Of a stretch of 32,797 nucleotides of DNA, positions 18,650-26,441 are shown piece by piece. The notes under the pieces were generated by a model. That model was not told where the DNA came from and did no database searches. It was given only the letters and a program-made list of their open reading frames with translations. Position 1 is the first letter of the stretch; each line of letters opens with the position of its first letter. The DNA is from Bacillus sp. M6-12 (GTDB lineage: Bacteria; Bacillota; Bacilli; Bacillales; DSM-1321). The stretch spans positions 1 through 32,797 of the forward strand of contig NZ_PGVF01000010.1 of the NCBI RefSeq assembly GCF_002860285.1. Direction: 5' to 3'. The translations under genes were made by a program, and so were the position numbers.

Positions 18650-19987
18650 ATGACTATTTCGTTTGATTACTCCAATGCATTAGCATTTATGAAAAAGAGT
18701 GAAGTAGATAATCTAAGTGAATTTGTAAAAGTGGCTCATAAAATGCTACATGAAAAAACAGGCCCCGGCTCTGATTATCTTGGTTGGGTCGATTTGCCAC
18801 TAAACTATGATAAGAGTGAATTTGAAAGAATTAAACAGGCTGCAGAAAGAATCAAGAAACATTCAGACGCAATGGTTGTAATTGGTATTGGTGGTTCGTA
18901 CCTGGGGGCAAGATCGGCTATAGAATCTCTGTCCCATAGCTTTCATAACCAGATGAATAATAAGACACATGTTTATTTTGCCGGTCAGAATATCAGTTCT
19001 ACTTATATCTCTCATTTATTTGAGCTATTAGAGGGGAAAGATATCTCTGTTAACGTCATTTCTAAATCAGGAACAACGACAGAGCCAGCCCTTGCTTTCC
19101 GTATTTTCCGTGACTATATGGAGAAAAAATACGGAAAAGAAGAGGCGAGAAAACGTATTTTTGCTACGACAGATCAGAAAAAAGGCGCATTAAAAAAGCT
19201 TGCGGACGAAGAAGGATATGAAACGTTCGTTATTCCGGATGATGTTGGTGGAAGGTATTCTGTGCTAACAGCAGTTGGTCTCTTACCAATTGCCGTAGCA
19301 GGACTCGATATTGATCAAATGATGGGAGGGGCAGCAGCGGCTGCTCGTAAATACAACAATCCTGATTTATTGACAAATGAGAGCTACCAGTATGCTGCAG
19401 TGCGAAATGCACTCTACAATAAAGGCAAAGTTATCGAATTGCTTGTTAACTATGAGCCCTCCCTTCACTACGTATCGGAATGGTGGAAGCAGCTGTTTGG
19501 GGAAAGTGAAGGGAAAGATCAAAAAGGGCTTTTTCCTGCTTCTGTCGATTTTTCAACGGATTTGCATTCCATGGGGCAATATGTACAAGAAGGCCGACGA
19601 AACCTTATAGAAACAGTTTTACAGATTAAGAAACCTCGAATTGATGTAACCATTCAGGAAGATCCGGATAATATCGATGGATTAAACTTCTTAGCCGGTA
19701 AGACAATGGATGAAGTCAACAAAAGTGCATTTCAGGGTACCCTTATAGCCCATACAGATGGGGAAGTACCTAATCTCGTGATTGAACTGGATGAAATGAA
19801 TGAGTTCACTTACGGTGAGATGGTTTACTTTTTCGAGAAGGCATGCGGGATTAGTGGTCATCTACTAGGCGTTAACCCATTCGACCAGCCAGGAGTCGAA
19901 GCATACAAAAAGAATATGTTTGCTTTACTTGGCAAACCTGGTTATGAAGCAGAAAAAGCTGCTATCCTGGAGCGTTTATCGAAATAA
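18650..19987 (+). CDS. pgi: Glucose-6-phosphate isomerase
   Basis: Pgi interconverts fructose 6-phosphate and glucose 6-phosphate. Here it would carry the HxlB product to the zwf substrate and so link the two halves of the RuMP cycle. Both family signatures are present: [14 protein letters not shown] near residue 200 and [18 protein letters not shown] near residue 410; [12 protein letters not shown] and [10 protein letters not shown] bind phosphate. The 445-residue length fits the short Gram-positive type. GAAAGGGGAAGTGATGT precedes the ATG. A pgi inside an accessory island probably duplicates a housekeeping copy, which can be checked in the full genome. Confidence 0.97.
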   Translation: MTISFDYSNALAFMKKSEVDNLSEFVKVAHKMLHEKTGPGSDYLGWVDLPLNYDKSEFERIKQAAERIKKHSDAMVVIGIGGSYLGARSAIESLSHSFHNQMNNKTHVYFAGQNISSTYISHLFELLEGKDISVNVISKSGTTTEPALAFRIFRDYMEKKYGKEEARKRIFATTDQKKGALKKLADEEGYETFVIPDDVGGRYSVLTAVGLLPIAVAGLDIDQMMGGAAAAARKYNNPDLLTNESYQYAAVRNALYNKGKVIELLVNYEPSLHYVSEWWKQLFGESEGKDQKGLFPASVDFSTDLHSMGQYVQEGRRNLIETVLQIKKPRIDVTIQEDPDNIDGLNFLAGKTMDEVNKSAFQGTLIAHTDGEVPNLVIELDEMNEFTYGEMVYFFEKACGISGHLLGVNPFDQPGVEAYKKNMFALLGKPGYEAEKAAILERLSK

Positions 19988-20083
19988 TGTTTGGTAGTAG
20001 ATTTCAGAGAATCTTTCGAATCTCGGTTATCATGCAGGGAGCTGCGGATTTTCATTACTGAAATATTAGTATATATGTAAAGA

Positions 20084-20113
20084 AGCCTTCAAGAATAAAT
20101 CTTGAAGGCTTTA
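20084..20113. terminator. Bidirectional terminator between pgi and the DJ-1 gene
   Basis: AGCCTTCAAGA (20084-20094) pairs with TCTTGAAGGCT (20100-20110). Short T/A tracts flank it on both strands, so it can end both convergent transcripts. Confidence 0.85.
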
Positions 20114-20146
20114 AATTCATCAAACTTTTATAGTAAAAACCAAAAT

Positions 20147-20665
20147 TTAGCGTAAAGCAGCGATTAGGCTTTCTCCAAATTCTTTGGCACCATCTGGGCC
20201 ATCACCAGTGATAATATCATCATGTGCAACGACGTGTTTTTGAATATATTCTACCTTATTTTCTTTCAATTCGTTAATTTGCACATCAACTGGATAACAT
20301 GTTGCTGTTCGTCCGGAAAGTAAACCTGTTTTAGCTACAGTAACGGCTCCTGCACAAATTCCTGTTACAAGAACTTTTTGCTGATATGCTTGCTTTAAGT
20401 ATTCTAGTAGTTCTAGATTTCCCCATAGATGATCGTTCGTACCAGATCCGCCAATTACAGCTACGACATCATAATCAATTGCTGAAGCGTCGGAGAAGAT
20501 CACTTCAGCGTTTGCCTTGCCTTGATAGTCGCCGGTAATTTCACCTGTTTTAGTGCTTGCTAGGGTTACTTCAACTCCAGCATTTTCTAATATTGTTTTA
20601 GGTTGAAATAATTCATCTTCATTAAATCGTTCCGGTGGAATAATAAGTAATGCTTTTTTATTCAT
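20147..20665 (-). CDS. DJ-1/PfpI family protein (copy 1)
   Basis: The 172-residue protein has the DJ-1/PfpI flavodoxin-like fold. The nucleophile elbow VTGICAGAVTVAK carries the conserved Cys, and AVIGGSGTNDHLW precedes it. A Glu or Asp near residue 17 would complete the site (ERFNEDEL). Members act as glyoxalases, deglycases, chaperones or peptidases; the substrate here cannot be told. In a formaldehyde island, protection from reactive carbonyls is plausible. It is divergent from the third HxlR gene, its likely regulator. Confidence 0.9.
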   Translation of the reverse strand: MNKKALLIIPPERFNEDELFQPKTILENAGVEVTLASTKTGEITGDYQGKANAEVIFSDASAIDYDVVAVIGGSGTNDHLWGNLELLEYLKQAYQQKVLVTGICAGAVTVAKTGLLSGRTATCYPVDVQINELKENKVEYIQKHVVAHDDIITGDGPDGAKEFGESLIAALR

Positions 20666-20738
20666 ATGTTTGCCTCCTAATAATAAGAAAAACTGGTCTA
20701 TATGACTGAACCCAATTGTACAACAGGAGGTCTACATT

Positions 20739-20774
20739 ATGAAGACTGCACTTTTTTGTGCGGAGGTTACCTAA
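20739..20774 (+). CDS. Possible 11-codon leader peptide upstream of the third hxlR
   Basis: ATG at 20739 has a full AGGAGG site eight bases upstream and opens MKTALFCAEVT, then stops 37 bases before the next ribosome site region. Within it lies the inverted repeat GCAC-TTTTTT-GTGC. A leader peptide or the remnant of a longer gene is possible. Confidence 0.4.
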   Translation: MKTALFCAEVT

Positions 20775-20810
20775 AAGTTACTGGTAAAATAAAAAGGGAG
20801 CTAAAAAGCC

Positions 20811-21206
20811 ATGTCAGAAACATTAAGAGAAGAAATCAGACAGAAGATTTTAAAGGGTGATTATAACTGTGAAAAAGAACTCACCTTATCCATCATTAGT
20901 GGTAAATGGAAGATTGTTATTTTATGGCATTTAGGTGTTGAGGGACCACACCGATTCAGTGAACTGCAGAGACTTTTCCCGAAAATATCACATAAAATAT
21001 TAACGAATCAATTGCGTGAACTTATAGAAGATGGAGTCGTCCATAGAGAAGTTTTCCCTGAAGTTCCTCCAAAAGTTGAATATTCGATGACTGAACTCGG
21101 AATGACTTTACAACCAATTGTTGAAATGATGTATGAGTGGGGCAAAAAGCGAATAAAACAAATTAAACAAGATATTCATTCTCCAAAAAGGGAAACTGAC
21201 AATTAA
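20811..21206 (+). CDS. HxlR-family regulator (copy 3)
   Basis: This 131-residue DUF24/HxlR winged-helix protein is more distant from copies 1 and 2 and has a nine-residue longer N-terminus. The motif [16 protein letters not shown] keeps Cys (residue 20) and Lys (residue 22), equivalent to Cys11 and Lys13 of HxlR, so it may also sense formaldehyde or another electrophile. [13 protein letters not shown] forms the wing. The box AAGTGCGTACTT is not found near its start. It is divergent from the DJ-1 gene and upstream of the YitT-type gene, and probably controls one or both. Confidence 0.92.
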   Translation: MSETLREEIRQKILKGDYNCEKELTLSIISGKWKIVILWHLGVEGPHRFSELQRLFPKISHKILTNQLRELIEDGVVHREVFPEVPPKVEYSMTELGMTLQPIVEMMYEWGKKRIKQIKQDIHSPKRETDN

Positions 21207-21303
21207 TGATTTCGCTATTTTTAAAAAATCAGCAGTTTGTATGAAAAAAGCATTCCTGTTAATCATAACAGAAGAATAAAACAATTTAATTTTGGGTGTG
21301 ATT

Positions 21304-22161
21304 ATGGATAAATTTGTTGAATATGTGTTTATAACTTTTGGGGCGGCAATGGTTGCTATAGGAATAGAAACGATGTTAGCACCAAACGGGCTAGTAGATG
21401 GTGGTGTTACAGCGTTATCGATTATGGCGAATGCAATATGGGGAATTCCAATTTATGTTGTATTATTGGGATTAAACATTCCTATCTTAATCTTTACATC
21501 GAAAGAAGTTGGTAAAACCTTTGTAATTAGAACTCTGTATGCAAATATCATTACCACCGTTGGTTTAGTACTATTTAAATCAATCCCTCCTATTACTCAA
21601 TCAGATGTGTTAATTGTCTTATATGGAGGAGTAGTTTTAGGTGTCGGGATCGGGATCGTTGTAAAATTTGGCGGTGCAATAGACGGCACTGAAATGCTTG
21701 CAATTTGGTTTAACCAACACTATCGATTCCCTATTGCTTCTTTTTTATTAGTAGTGAATTCAGTCATCTTTACGATTACGGCGTTTGTCTATTCGTTAGA
21801 AAAGGCTATGCTCTCTCTAGCCGTTTTTTATATTGTGACGAAAATGATTAATTATGTTTTAGATGGATTAAATCACGGGAAAGCTGTAATGATTATTTCA
21901 GAAAAACCTGATGAAGTAGGAGATAGTATTATCAAAAATCTAAACATCAGCATCACATATTTGTATGGGGAAGGCGGGTTTTTAGGTCAAAGAAAGAAGA
22001 TTATATATTGTATTACCGACAGGTTTATTTTTTCCAAATTAAAAAGTGTTGTTTTAGCAAAAGATCCATTAGCTATTATGGAGGCTTCCTATGTTTGTGA
22101 AACATCTGGTGTAGATAGGTCGCTTATATTACCTAATGCAAATTCTTCTAAAAAATCCTAA
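21304..22161 (+). CDS. YitT-family membrane protein (DUF161-DUF2179)
   Basis: A 285-residue protein. Residues 1-170 hold five or six hydrophobic helices with APNGLVDGGVTALSIM and KFGGAIDGTEMLAIW, the paired glycine-rich repeats of the YitT membrane domain. The C-terminal 100 residues form the soluble DUF2179 domain, with TYLYGEGGFLGQRKKIIYC and a final DPLAIMEASYV. Transport is often assumed for the family but the substrate is unknown. ATG 21304 is preferred over the upstream TTG (21292) and GTG (21298); its ribosome site is weak. It lies 97 bases after the third hxlR gene. Confidence 0.9.
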   Translation: MDKFVEYVFITFGAAMVAIGIETMLAPNGLVDGGVTALSIMANAIWGIPIYVVLLGLNIPILIFTSKEVGKTFVIRTLYANIITTVGLVLFKSIPPITQSDVLIVLYGGVVLGVGIGIVVKFGGAIDGTEMLAIWFNQHYRFPIASFLLVVNSVIFTITAFVYSLEKAMLSLAVFYIVTKMINYVLDGLNHGKAVMIISEKPDEVGDSIIKNLNISITYLYGEGGFLGQRKKIIYCITDRFIFSKLKSVVLAKDPLAIMEASYVCETSGVDRSLILPNANSSKKS

Positions 22162-22164
22162 TAT

Positions 22165-22349
22165 CGCTTGACCCGATAAGATGTTTTGAAGTGGATAATA
22201 TTTGATGGTAGGTAAATTATACCGATTTGTAAAGGTGTGATTACACCTACAGAAAACTGCAGGGCCGATGACGCAGTGATAAGCAAAAACATCTCAACGA
22301 ACCGTTAATGCTCGGTAATTTTTTTCAATACTATTATCTAAAAAGTTTT
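22165..22349 (+). other. Non-coding stretch with several hairpins after the yitT-type gene
   Basis: AGGTGTGATTACACCT (22233-22248) and ACCG/CGGT (22301-22316, followed by AATTTTTTTT) can pair, with a GC-richer block GCAGGGCCGATGACGCAG between them. I do not recognise a riboswitch. It may be a 3' untranslated region with a weak first terminator. Confidence 0.3.
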
Positions 22350-22386
22350 AAAGATCCTCGTAACACTGACGGGGATCTTTTTGTTT
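22350..22386 (+). terminator. Terminator after the yitT-type gene
   Basis: AAAGATCCTCGT (22350-22361) pairs with ACGGGGATCTTT (22369-22380), then TTGTTTT. Confidence 0.85.
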
Positions 22387-22430
22387 TATGTAATCTTATT
22401 TAAAACGAACAAAAGTCATTGGTATATAAA

Positions 22431-22488
22431 AGTATACTATATATTAAAAAAGTGCGTACTATGAATATTTTATTGTAGGTATTATACT
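22431..22488 (+). promoter_or_regulatory. HxlR-type operator and promoter of the second gnd unit
   Basis: Box 2 AGTATACT (22431-22438), box 1 AAGTGCGTACTA (22450-22461) and a -10 box TATACT (22483-22488). The 21-base gap from box 1 to the -10 is the same as at zwf and hxlA. Box centres are 21 bp apart, two helical turns. Confidence 0.7.
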
Positions 22489-22679
22489 AACATCTATGCC
22501 GTGAGCCAATCTTATTTAAAGTTAGAGATCGTAAGGAATAAGAACATATAACAATTTTTAGTAGGAAGAATGAAGATATTTTTAATCTTTCTTACTCACA
22601 CATTCCAAAAGATTTGGCAGATAAAAAAATATAGCTTTATTCAAAATAGATCAATTAACAGGAAAGGAATGAAACGGCT

Positions 22680-22802
22680 ATGGTTAGGTCAAAAGCAAAG
22701 CATCGAAAAGTTTGCGAAAGATGTTTATCTATTACTACAGATGAAAAATGTCCTAAATGTGGCCATGACAATAGAGTATGGAATGATGGCTGCGATAGGT
22801 GA
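22680..22802 (+). CDS. Possible zinc-ribbon microprotein, 3' end replaced by gnd sequence
   Basis: The 40-codon frame MVRSKAKHRKVCERCLSITT followed by DEKCPKCGHDN has two CxxC knuckles 8 residues apart, a zinc-ribbon pattern. From about 22770 the DNA is gnd sequence read in another frame, so the natural C-terminus is lost. It lies in the leader behind an HxlR-type promoter; a decayed relative lies at the same place before zwf (14790). An overlapping frame from 22570 runs into the gnd fragment but shows no family features before the junction. Function unknown. Confidence 0.45.
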   Translation: MVRSKAKHRKVCERCLSITTDEKCPKCGHDNRVWNDGCDR

Positions 22803-23142
22803 GGGGTTTGAAGTACTGGAGAAGAGTGATTTTCATTTTGATTATGAAAAAGTGGCAAGAGTTTGGAATAACGGTTCAGTCATTCGTTCGTGGTTGATGG
22901 ACTTGACAGAGCATGCTTTTTCAAAAGATGAAAACCTTGACCCAATCAAAGGAATCATGCAATCTTCAGGCGAAGGGAAGTGGACTGTGGAAACAGCACG
23001 GGATCTGCAAGTATCCACACCTGTCATCGCCATGTCGCTTTTAATGCGTTACCGCTCTTTAGATACTGACACGTTTACCGGGAAAGTGGTTGCTGCCCTG
23101 CGCAATGAGTTTGGCGGACACGCGGTCGAAAAAAGCAATTAG
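22770..23142 (+). pseudogene. 5'-truncated duplicate of gnd
   Basis: The frame from IEYGMMAAIGEGFEV to the stop corresponds to residues 176-297 of the intact gnd at 16677, with about 85 percent residue identity by eye. The Rossmann domain and the catalytic KMVHN segment are missing, so it cannot work as a 6-phosphogluconate dehydrogenase alone. The junction with the zinc-ribbon sequence is at about 22770. The remaining frame is intact, which suggests a recent truncation or selection for the C-terminal part. Confidence 0.88.
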
Positions 23143-23219
23143 GTTAAGATGGGATAGAATTTAGTAAACAAGATGTAAATATTAACTCAATCCGAAAGGT
23201 GTAAAAGGGAGTGAAAAAT

Positions 23220-23723
23220 ATGAATGTATTGGATGCAAAAATAATAAATACCCAATACGGTATGGAAACCTATTTAGACTTTGTGAAAAATGTGGAGGTT
23301 AAAGAACTTCACTATCCTACAGAGATAGCTCCATTTTACGAAATTACAATAGGGGTAGAGTATTATCTGTTAAAGGAAGAAAAATATTACGACAGTAGAA
23401 AGAATTATTTTCGCATCCGCATGAATGCTGATATGAGTTCCGTGACACTAAGGGAAACAAAAACGGAAAGCTTATTTGCAGTGAAAAACAAGTTTGAGAG
23501 AGATGCAACAAAGGAGCTAGTTGGGGAATGGCTCATCAAGACCAATGCGTTTAAACAAGTTATAAATGATCTGATTGAACAAAAGAAAATGGAAAACGTT
23601 CAAACAGAGGAACACATCCAAATAGTCTTAGGATCCATAAGGTTTTTGGACAAGTTATTAAAACTCAACAAAGAACTCATTTTGGGTGCAAACGTTGAGA
23701 GAGATCCTGAGTATGCTCATTAG
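23220..23723 (+). CDS. Uncharacterised 167-residue protein of the gnd unit (paralogue B)
   Basis: This is a paralogue of the gene at 17916 along the whole length; conserved blocks are MNVLDAKIINTQYG, YYDS-NYFRIRM, TESLFAVK, GEWLIKTNAFKQVI and QKKMENVQ. It is soluble and charged, without recognised motifs or membrane segments. ATG 23220 follows AAAAGGGAGTG; a GTG at 23211 is also in frame. Both the gnd before it and the dehydrogenase after it are broken, yet this frame is uninterrupted, which hints that it is the part under selection. Function unknown. Confidence 0.85.
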   Translation: MNVLDAKIINTQYGMETYLDFVKNVEVKELHYPTEIAPFYEITIGVEYYLLKEEKYYDSRKNYFRIRMNADMSSVTLRETKTESLFAVKNKFERDATKELVGEWLIKTNAFKQVINDLIEQKKMENVQTEEHIQIVLGSIRFLDKLLKLNKELILGANVERDPEYAH

Positions 23724-23834
23724 TAACCTTTAACTTTGGGTTAATTATGAATTATTATGTGATATTAAAAAGATAATAAGGAAATACTGATACAGCTTCC
23801 CCTACTTCATTAAGGAAAAGGAGAATTTACACAT

Positions 23835-24440
23835 ATGAACCGATTTACTATTCCGAGGTATGTTTACTTTGAGGAAGGGTCCCTGGAAGTATTGAAAAGC
23901 ATTTAAGGGAAAAAGCGACAATCGTCATTGGAGTCCAATCCATTAAAAAATCCGGTTATCTGGATAAAATCGAATTCTACTTGCGTCAGGCCGGTATTGA
24001 AACCCAGCTAATTGAAGGCGTTGAAAACGATCCATCCATTACAACCGCTCAAAACGGCGGTAAGAAGATGGAAGAATTCCAGCCGGATTGGATCATTGCT
24101 GCAGGGGGAGGGTCTCCGCTTGATGCGGCTAAGTTAATGTGGATTTTTTACGAAAACCCCGAGCTGCCATTTGATCAGATCAAGGCTCCAATTGTACTGC
24201 CGACATTGCGATTCAACTAAAAGCGGAACAGGCAATGAAGTATCTCCATTTTCCGTTATTACTGACTATGATAAGGGAGTTAAGTATCCGGTCTTTGGAT
24301 ATGAAATCACGCCTGACATTGCCATTATCTATCCTGAAAGGACGTATTCCAGGCCGGCTTCGATTGTAGCTTACACGGGTATGGATGCCTTGACACATGG
24401 TATTGAAGCATATGTGTTTGTAAACACTAATATTTCTAAT
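23835..24440 (+). pseudogene. Iron-containing alcohol dehydrogenase, frameshifted and truncated
   Basis: Three frames together give the N-terminal half of a group III dehydrogenase: NRFTIPRYVYFEEGSLEVLK, then after a frameshift near 23905 KATIVIGVQSIKKSGYLDKI, DWIIAAGGGSPLDAAKLMW, and after another near 24215 SGTGNEVSPFSVITDYDKG and YTGMDALTHGIEAYV. The C-terminal half with the remaining metal ligands is absent; the DJ-1 gene follows directly. Relatives reduce aldehydes or oxidise alcohols with NAD(P). It resembles butanol or 1,3-propanediol dehydrogenases more than the methanol dehydrogenase of B. methanolicus, as far as I can judge. Confidence 0.85.
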
Positions 24441-24465
24441 AAAAAGTTGAATGAGAGGTATTCTT

Positions 24466-25017
24466 ATGAGTAAGAAAATATTGATTGTTACTGGAGATGC
24501 TGTTGAGGCACTTGAAGTTTTTTATCCTTATTATCGTTGTCTCGAAGAAGGATTCGATGTATCCATTGCTTCTCCTTCTGTTAAAAAGTTGCGCACAGTT
24601 AGCCATGATTTTATAGAGGGAATGGAGACATTTGAGGAAAAACCAGCATACAACCTTGAATCACATGTAGCTTTCAAAGATGTTAATCCGGAGCAGTATG
24701 ACGGATTGATCATTCCGGGAGGACGTGCGCCAGAATACATTCGCATGTTTGATGAAGTGCCAAAGATTGTCAGCCATTTCTTTGAAGCCAATAAGCCAGT
24801 TGGGGCGATTTGCCATGCGGCACAGCTGTTGACTGTCATTCCAGACTTAATGAAAGGCCGGGAGTATACAGCTTATCCTTCTGTTGAGCCTGATGTAAGA
24901 GCCTGCGGAGCTACGTATATAAATAAAAACGTGCATACTCACCAAAATCTTGTGTCAGGTCAGGCATGGCCGGATTTACCAACATTCATGAGGGAATTTA
25001 TTAACATGCTGAAGTAA
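24466..25017 (+). CDS. DJ-1/PfpI family protein (copy 2)
   Basis: The 183-residue DJ-1/PfpI-fold protein starts MSKKILIVTGDAVEALEVFY, with Glu in the first loop as expected for the catalytic acid, LIIPGGRAPEYIR in the middle and the elbow VGAICHAAQLL with the nucleophile Cys followed by His. A final WPDLPTFMREFINML is typical. It belongs to a different branch of the family from copy 1 at 20147. AGAGG (24454-24458) precedes the ATG; earlier in-frame starts lack a site. Its promoter may have been lost with the dehydrogenase deletion, or it is read from the upstream unit. Confidence 0.9.
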   Translation: MSKKILIVTGDAVEALEVFYPYYRCLEEGFDVSIASPSVKKLRTVSHDFIEGMETFEEKPAYNLESHVAFKDVNPEQYDGLIIPGGRAPEYIRMFDEVPKIVSHFFEANKPVGAICHAAQLLTVIPDLMKGREYTAYPSVEPDVRACGATYINKNVHTHQNLVSGQAWPDLPTFMREFINMLK

Positions 25018-25035
25018 TTGTAAACCTATTCGAGT

Positions 25036-25325
25036 ACTGCACCCCAAAAGTTAGAGTGAAAACTACTTTTGGGGTGTATTATTATGGCTAAATTTAATGA
25101 AGAATTTAAATCAAGGGGAAATTGGGATATATTTTGCTAAGAAGCATGGTATGAAAGACAGTACCCCGATTATAAAGGTGGGTAAAAGCATTCGAGAAAT
25201 CGGAGTGGAAGGATTAAAGAGGAAGAAGCATAGGGAAACCCAGCATATAATCATCTCCCACCATCATCAAATCCGTGTAATATGTGTAGTTATAAAAAAC
25301 AATTTTGGTTATCTAAAGACCTAAA
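25036..25325 (+). mobile_element. IS3-family remnant (left end and decayed orfA)
   Basis: TGCACCCCAAAAGTTAGAG followed by a matching CTTTTGGGGTGTA hairpin and ATGGCTAAATTTAATGAAGA is the start of an IS3/IS150-type element. The frame then breaks: AKKHGMKDSTPI and GVEGLKRKKHRE of the orfA helix-turn-helix protein appear in another frame. The rest of the element is absent. It marks the right side of the island near att-like site 2. Confidence 0.75.
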
Positions 25326-25468
25326 ACAAAATGTTACCATTTTGCTAACGCAATCTCGTGAAAAATGGTAAAGTCAAGTTGAGGATGTTACACCTCAGAT
25401 TATTTAAAACCTTGATATACCGTACTTTTGAAACACAGTGTTCAAGATATTACACACTCTCATCTGAC

Positions 25469-25487
25469 GGGCGGCATGATGTAATAA
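25469..25487 (+). repeat. att-like site 2
   Basis: GGGCGGCATGATGTAATAA is identical to the groEL end at 10438. The similarity continues for about 190 bp (to 25655). It bounds the 15-kb formaldehyde island on the right. Confidence 0.8.
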
Positions 25488-25598
25488 GCATCAAAAAGCC
25501 TTAATATATAGAGGTTTTTAAGTGGGTAAAAGTTAATTACTCATACTTTTGCTCATAGTAAGCAAAAAATGCTCACTTTTTTCACAAAACCCATCTTT

Positions 25599-25998
25599 TC
25601 AGAGAAGGTCTTTCATCAGTTTACTGAACTGTTGGGAGGCCTTTTCTTCCATGTTAGAAGTCATATGTGCATATATGTTCATAGTGGTATTAATATCCGT
25701 ATGGCCTAACCGCTGCTGGATCTCCTTAAGTCCTACTCCAGCCTCAAATTAATAAAGAAGTATGAGTTTGCCTGAAGGAATGGGGAGTTATGTTCAGCAG
25801 TCGTTTAAGCCTAGTTTCAATTACTTTTCTTAATTGTGGATGTCCATCATCCCTGGCAAATATAAACCCATTATCATGGTAAATTGGCTGTTTCAATTTA
25901 ATCTCATTTTGTTTTATCCGGTGCTTTTTTAATAAACTCACTAGGTGTTTATCAATCTTAATACTTCGGACGGATCCCTTTGTTTTGGGAGTATTCAC
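25599..25998 (-). pseudogene. Tyrosine integrase, C-terminal part with frameshift (remnant 2)
   Basis: Reading leftward: NTPKTKGSVRSIKID, then ITPHSFRQTHTSLLI, a one-base frameshift near 25750, then EAGVGLKEIQQRLGHTDINT and TMNIYAHMTSNMEEKA to the stop at 25599. HSFR, LGH and the Tyr of NIYAHMT are catalytic motifs of tyrosine recombinases. The N-terminal arm-binding and core-binding domains are missing. It is the best preserved of five integrase tails in the window. Confidence 0.88.
25605..25647 (+). terminator. Hairpin of integrase remnant 2, plus-strand terminator-like
   Basis: The arms 25605-25623 and 25625-25643 pair with G-U pairs and a mismatch, followed by TTTTC. It is the counterpart of the structure at 10569. 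Confidence 0.6.
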
Positions 25999-26055
25999 CG
26001 ATTCTTAACCCTGAATAAGAAGGGGTAGTAAATTAGGCAGGCCATGCGTTAATGC

Positions 26056-26082
26056 AGCTGCTCAAAAAAGAGCGGCTTTTTT
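26056..26082 (+). terminator. Hairpin with T run in the 26-kb spacer
   Basis: AGCTGCTC (26056-26063) pairs with GAGCGGCT (26070-26077), then T6. No intact gene precedes it. The spacer from 26083 to 26441 shows no gene; a TTGATATATCAAGG palindrome at 26095 may be an integrase arm-type site. Confidence 0.7.
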
Positions 26083-26441
26083 AGGCTCTAAAACATTGAT
26101 ATATCAAGGGGTTTACCAACCTGAACAAAAAATGGGATTTGGTTGCCCGTGTCAAAAGGTACTGTAAAAACAAGTTTCAAATCGTGTGACTGCTTAACAT
26201 AAAGAGTAAAGAGCATCAGGCTGGAAACCTGCTGTAGCGACATTTAAAATCATTGAGACGGAGTTTGCCAAAATGGCATCCCCTCTTTTTGGACATTCTA
26301 TTTACTAAGTTCAATAGTCTTGCCATTCATATCGATTAGGCAGCAAAATATCGAGTTTTCACATAATGACCAGGAATATCCTCACCTCTTTAAAAAGGGG
26401 TCACAGACAGGAAAAGGTATCTTAAAGGAGAGTGTACAAGG

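Noticed and set aside
22570..23142. A 190-residue fusion protein with a new N-terminus on the gnd C-terminal domain
   Set aside because: The first 65 residues have no family features, and the better frame there is the zinc ribbon. The junction at 22770 looks like a deletion, so the fusion is probably accidental.
23835..24440. A methanol dehydrogenase that would make the island a methylotrophy cassette
   Set aside because: The gene has frameshifts and lacks its C-terminal half, and the visible motifs fit other group III alcohol dehydrogenases better than the B. methanolicus enzyme.
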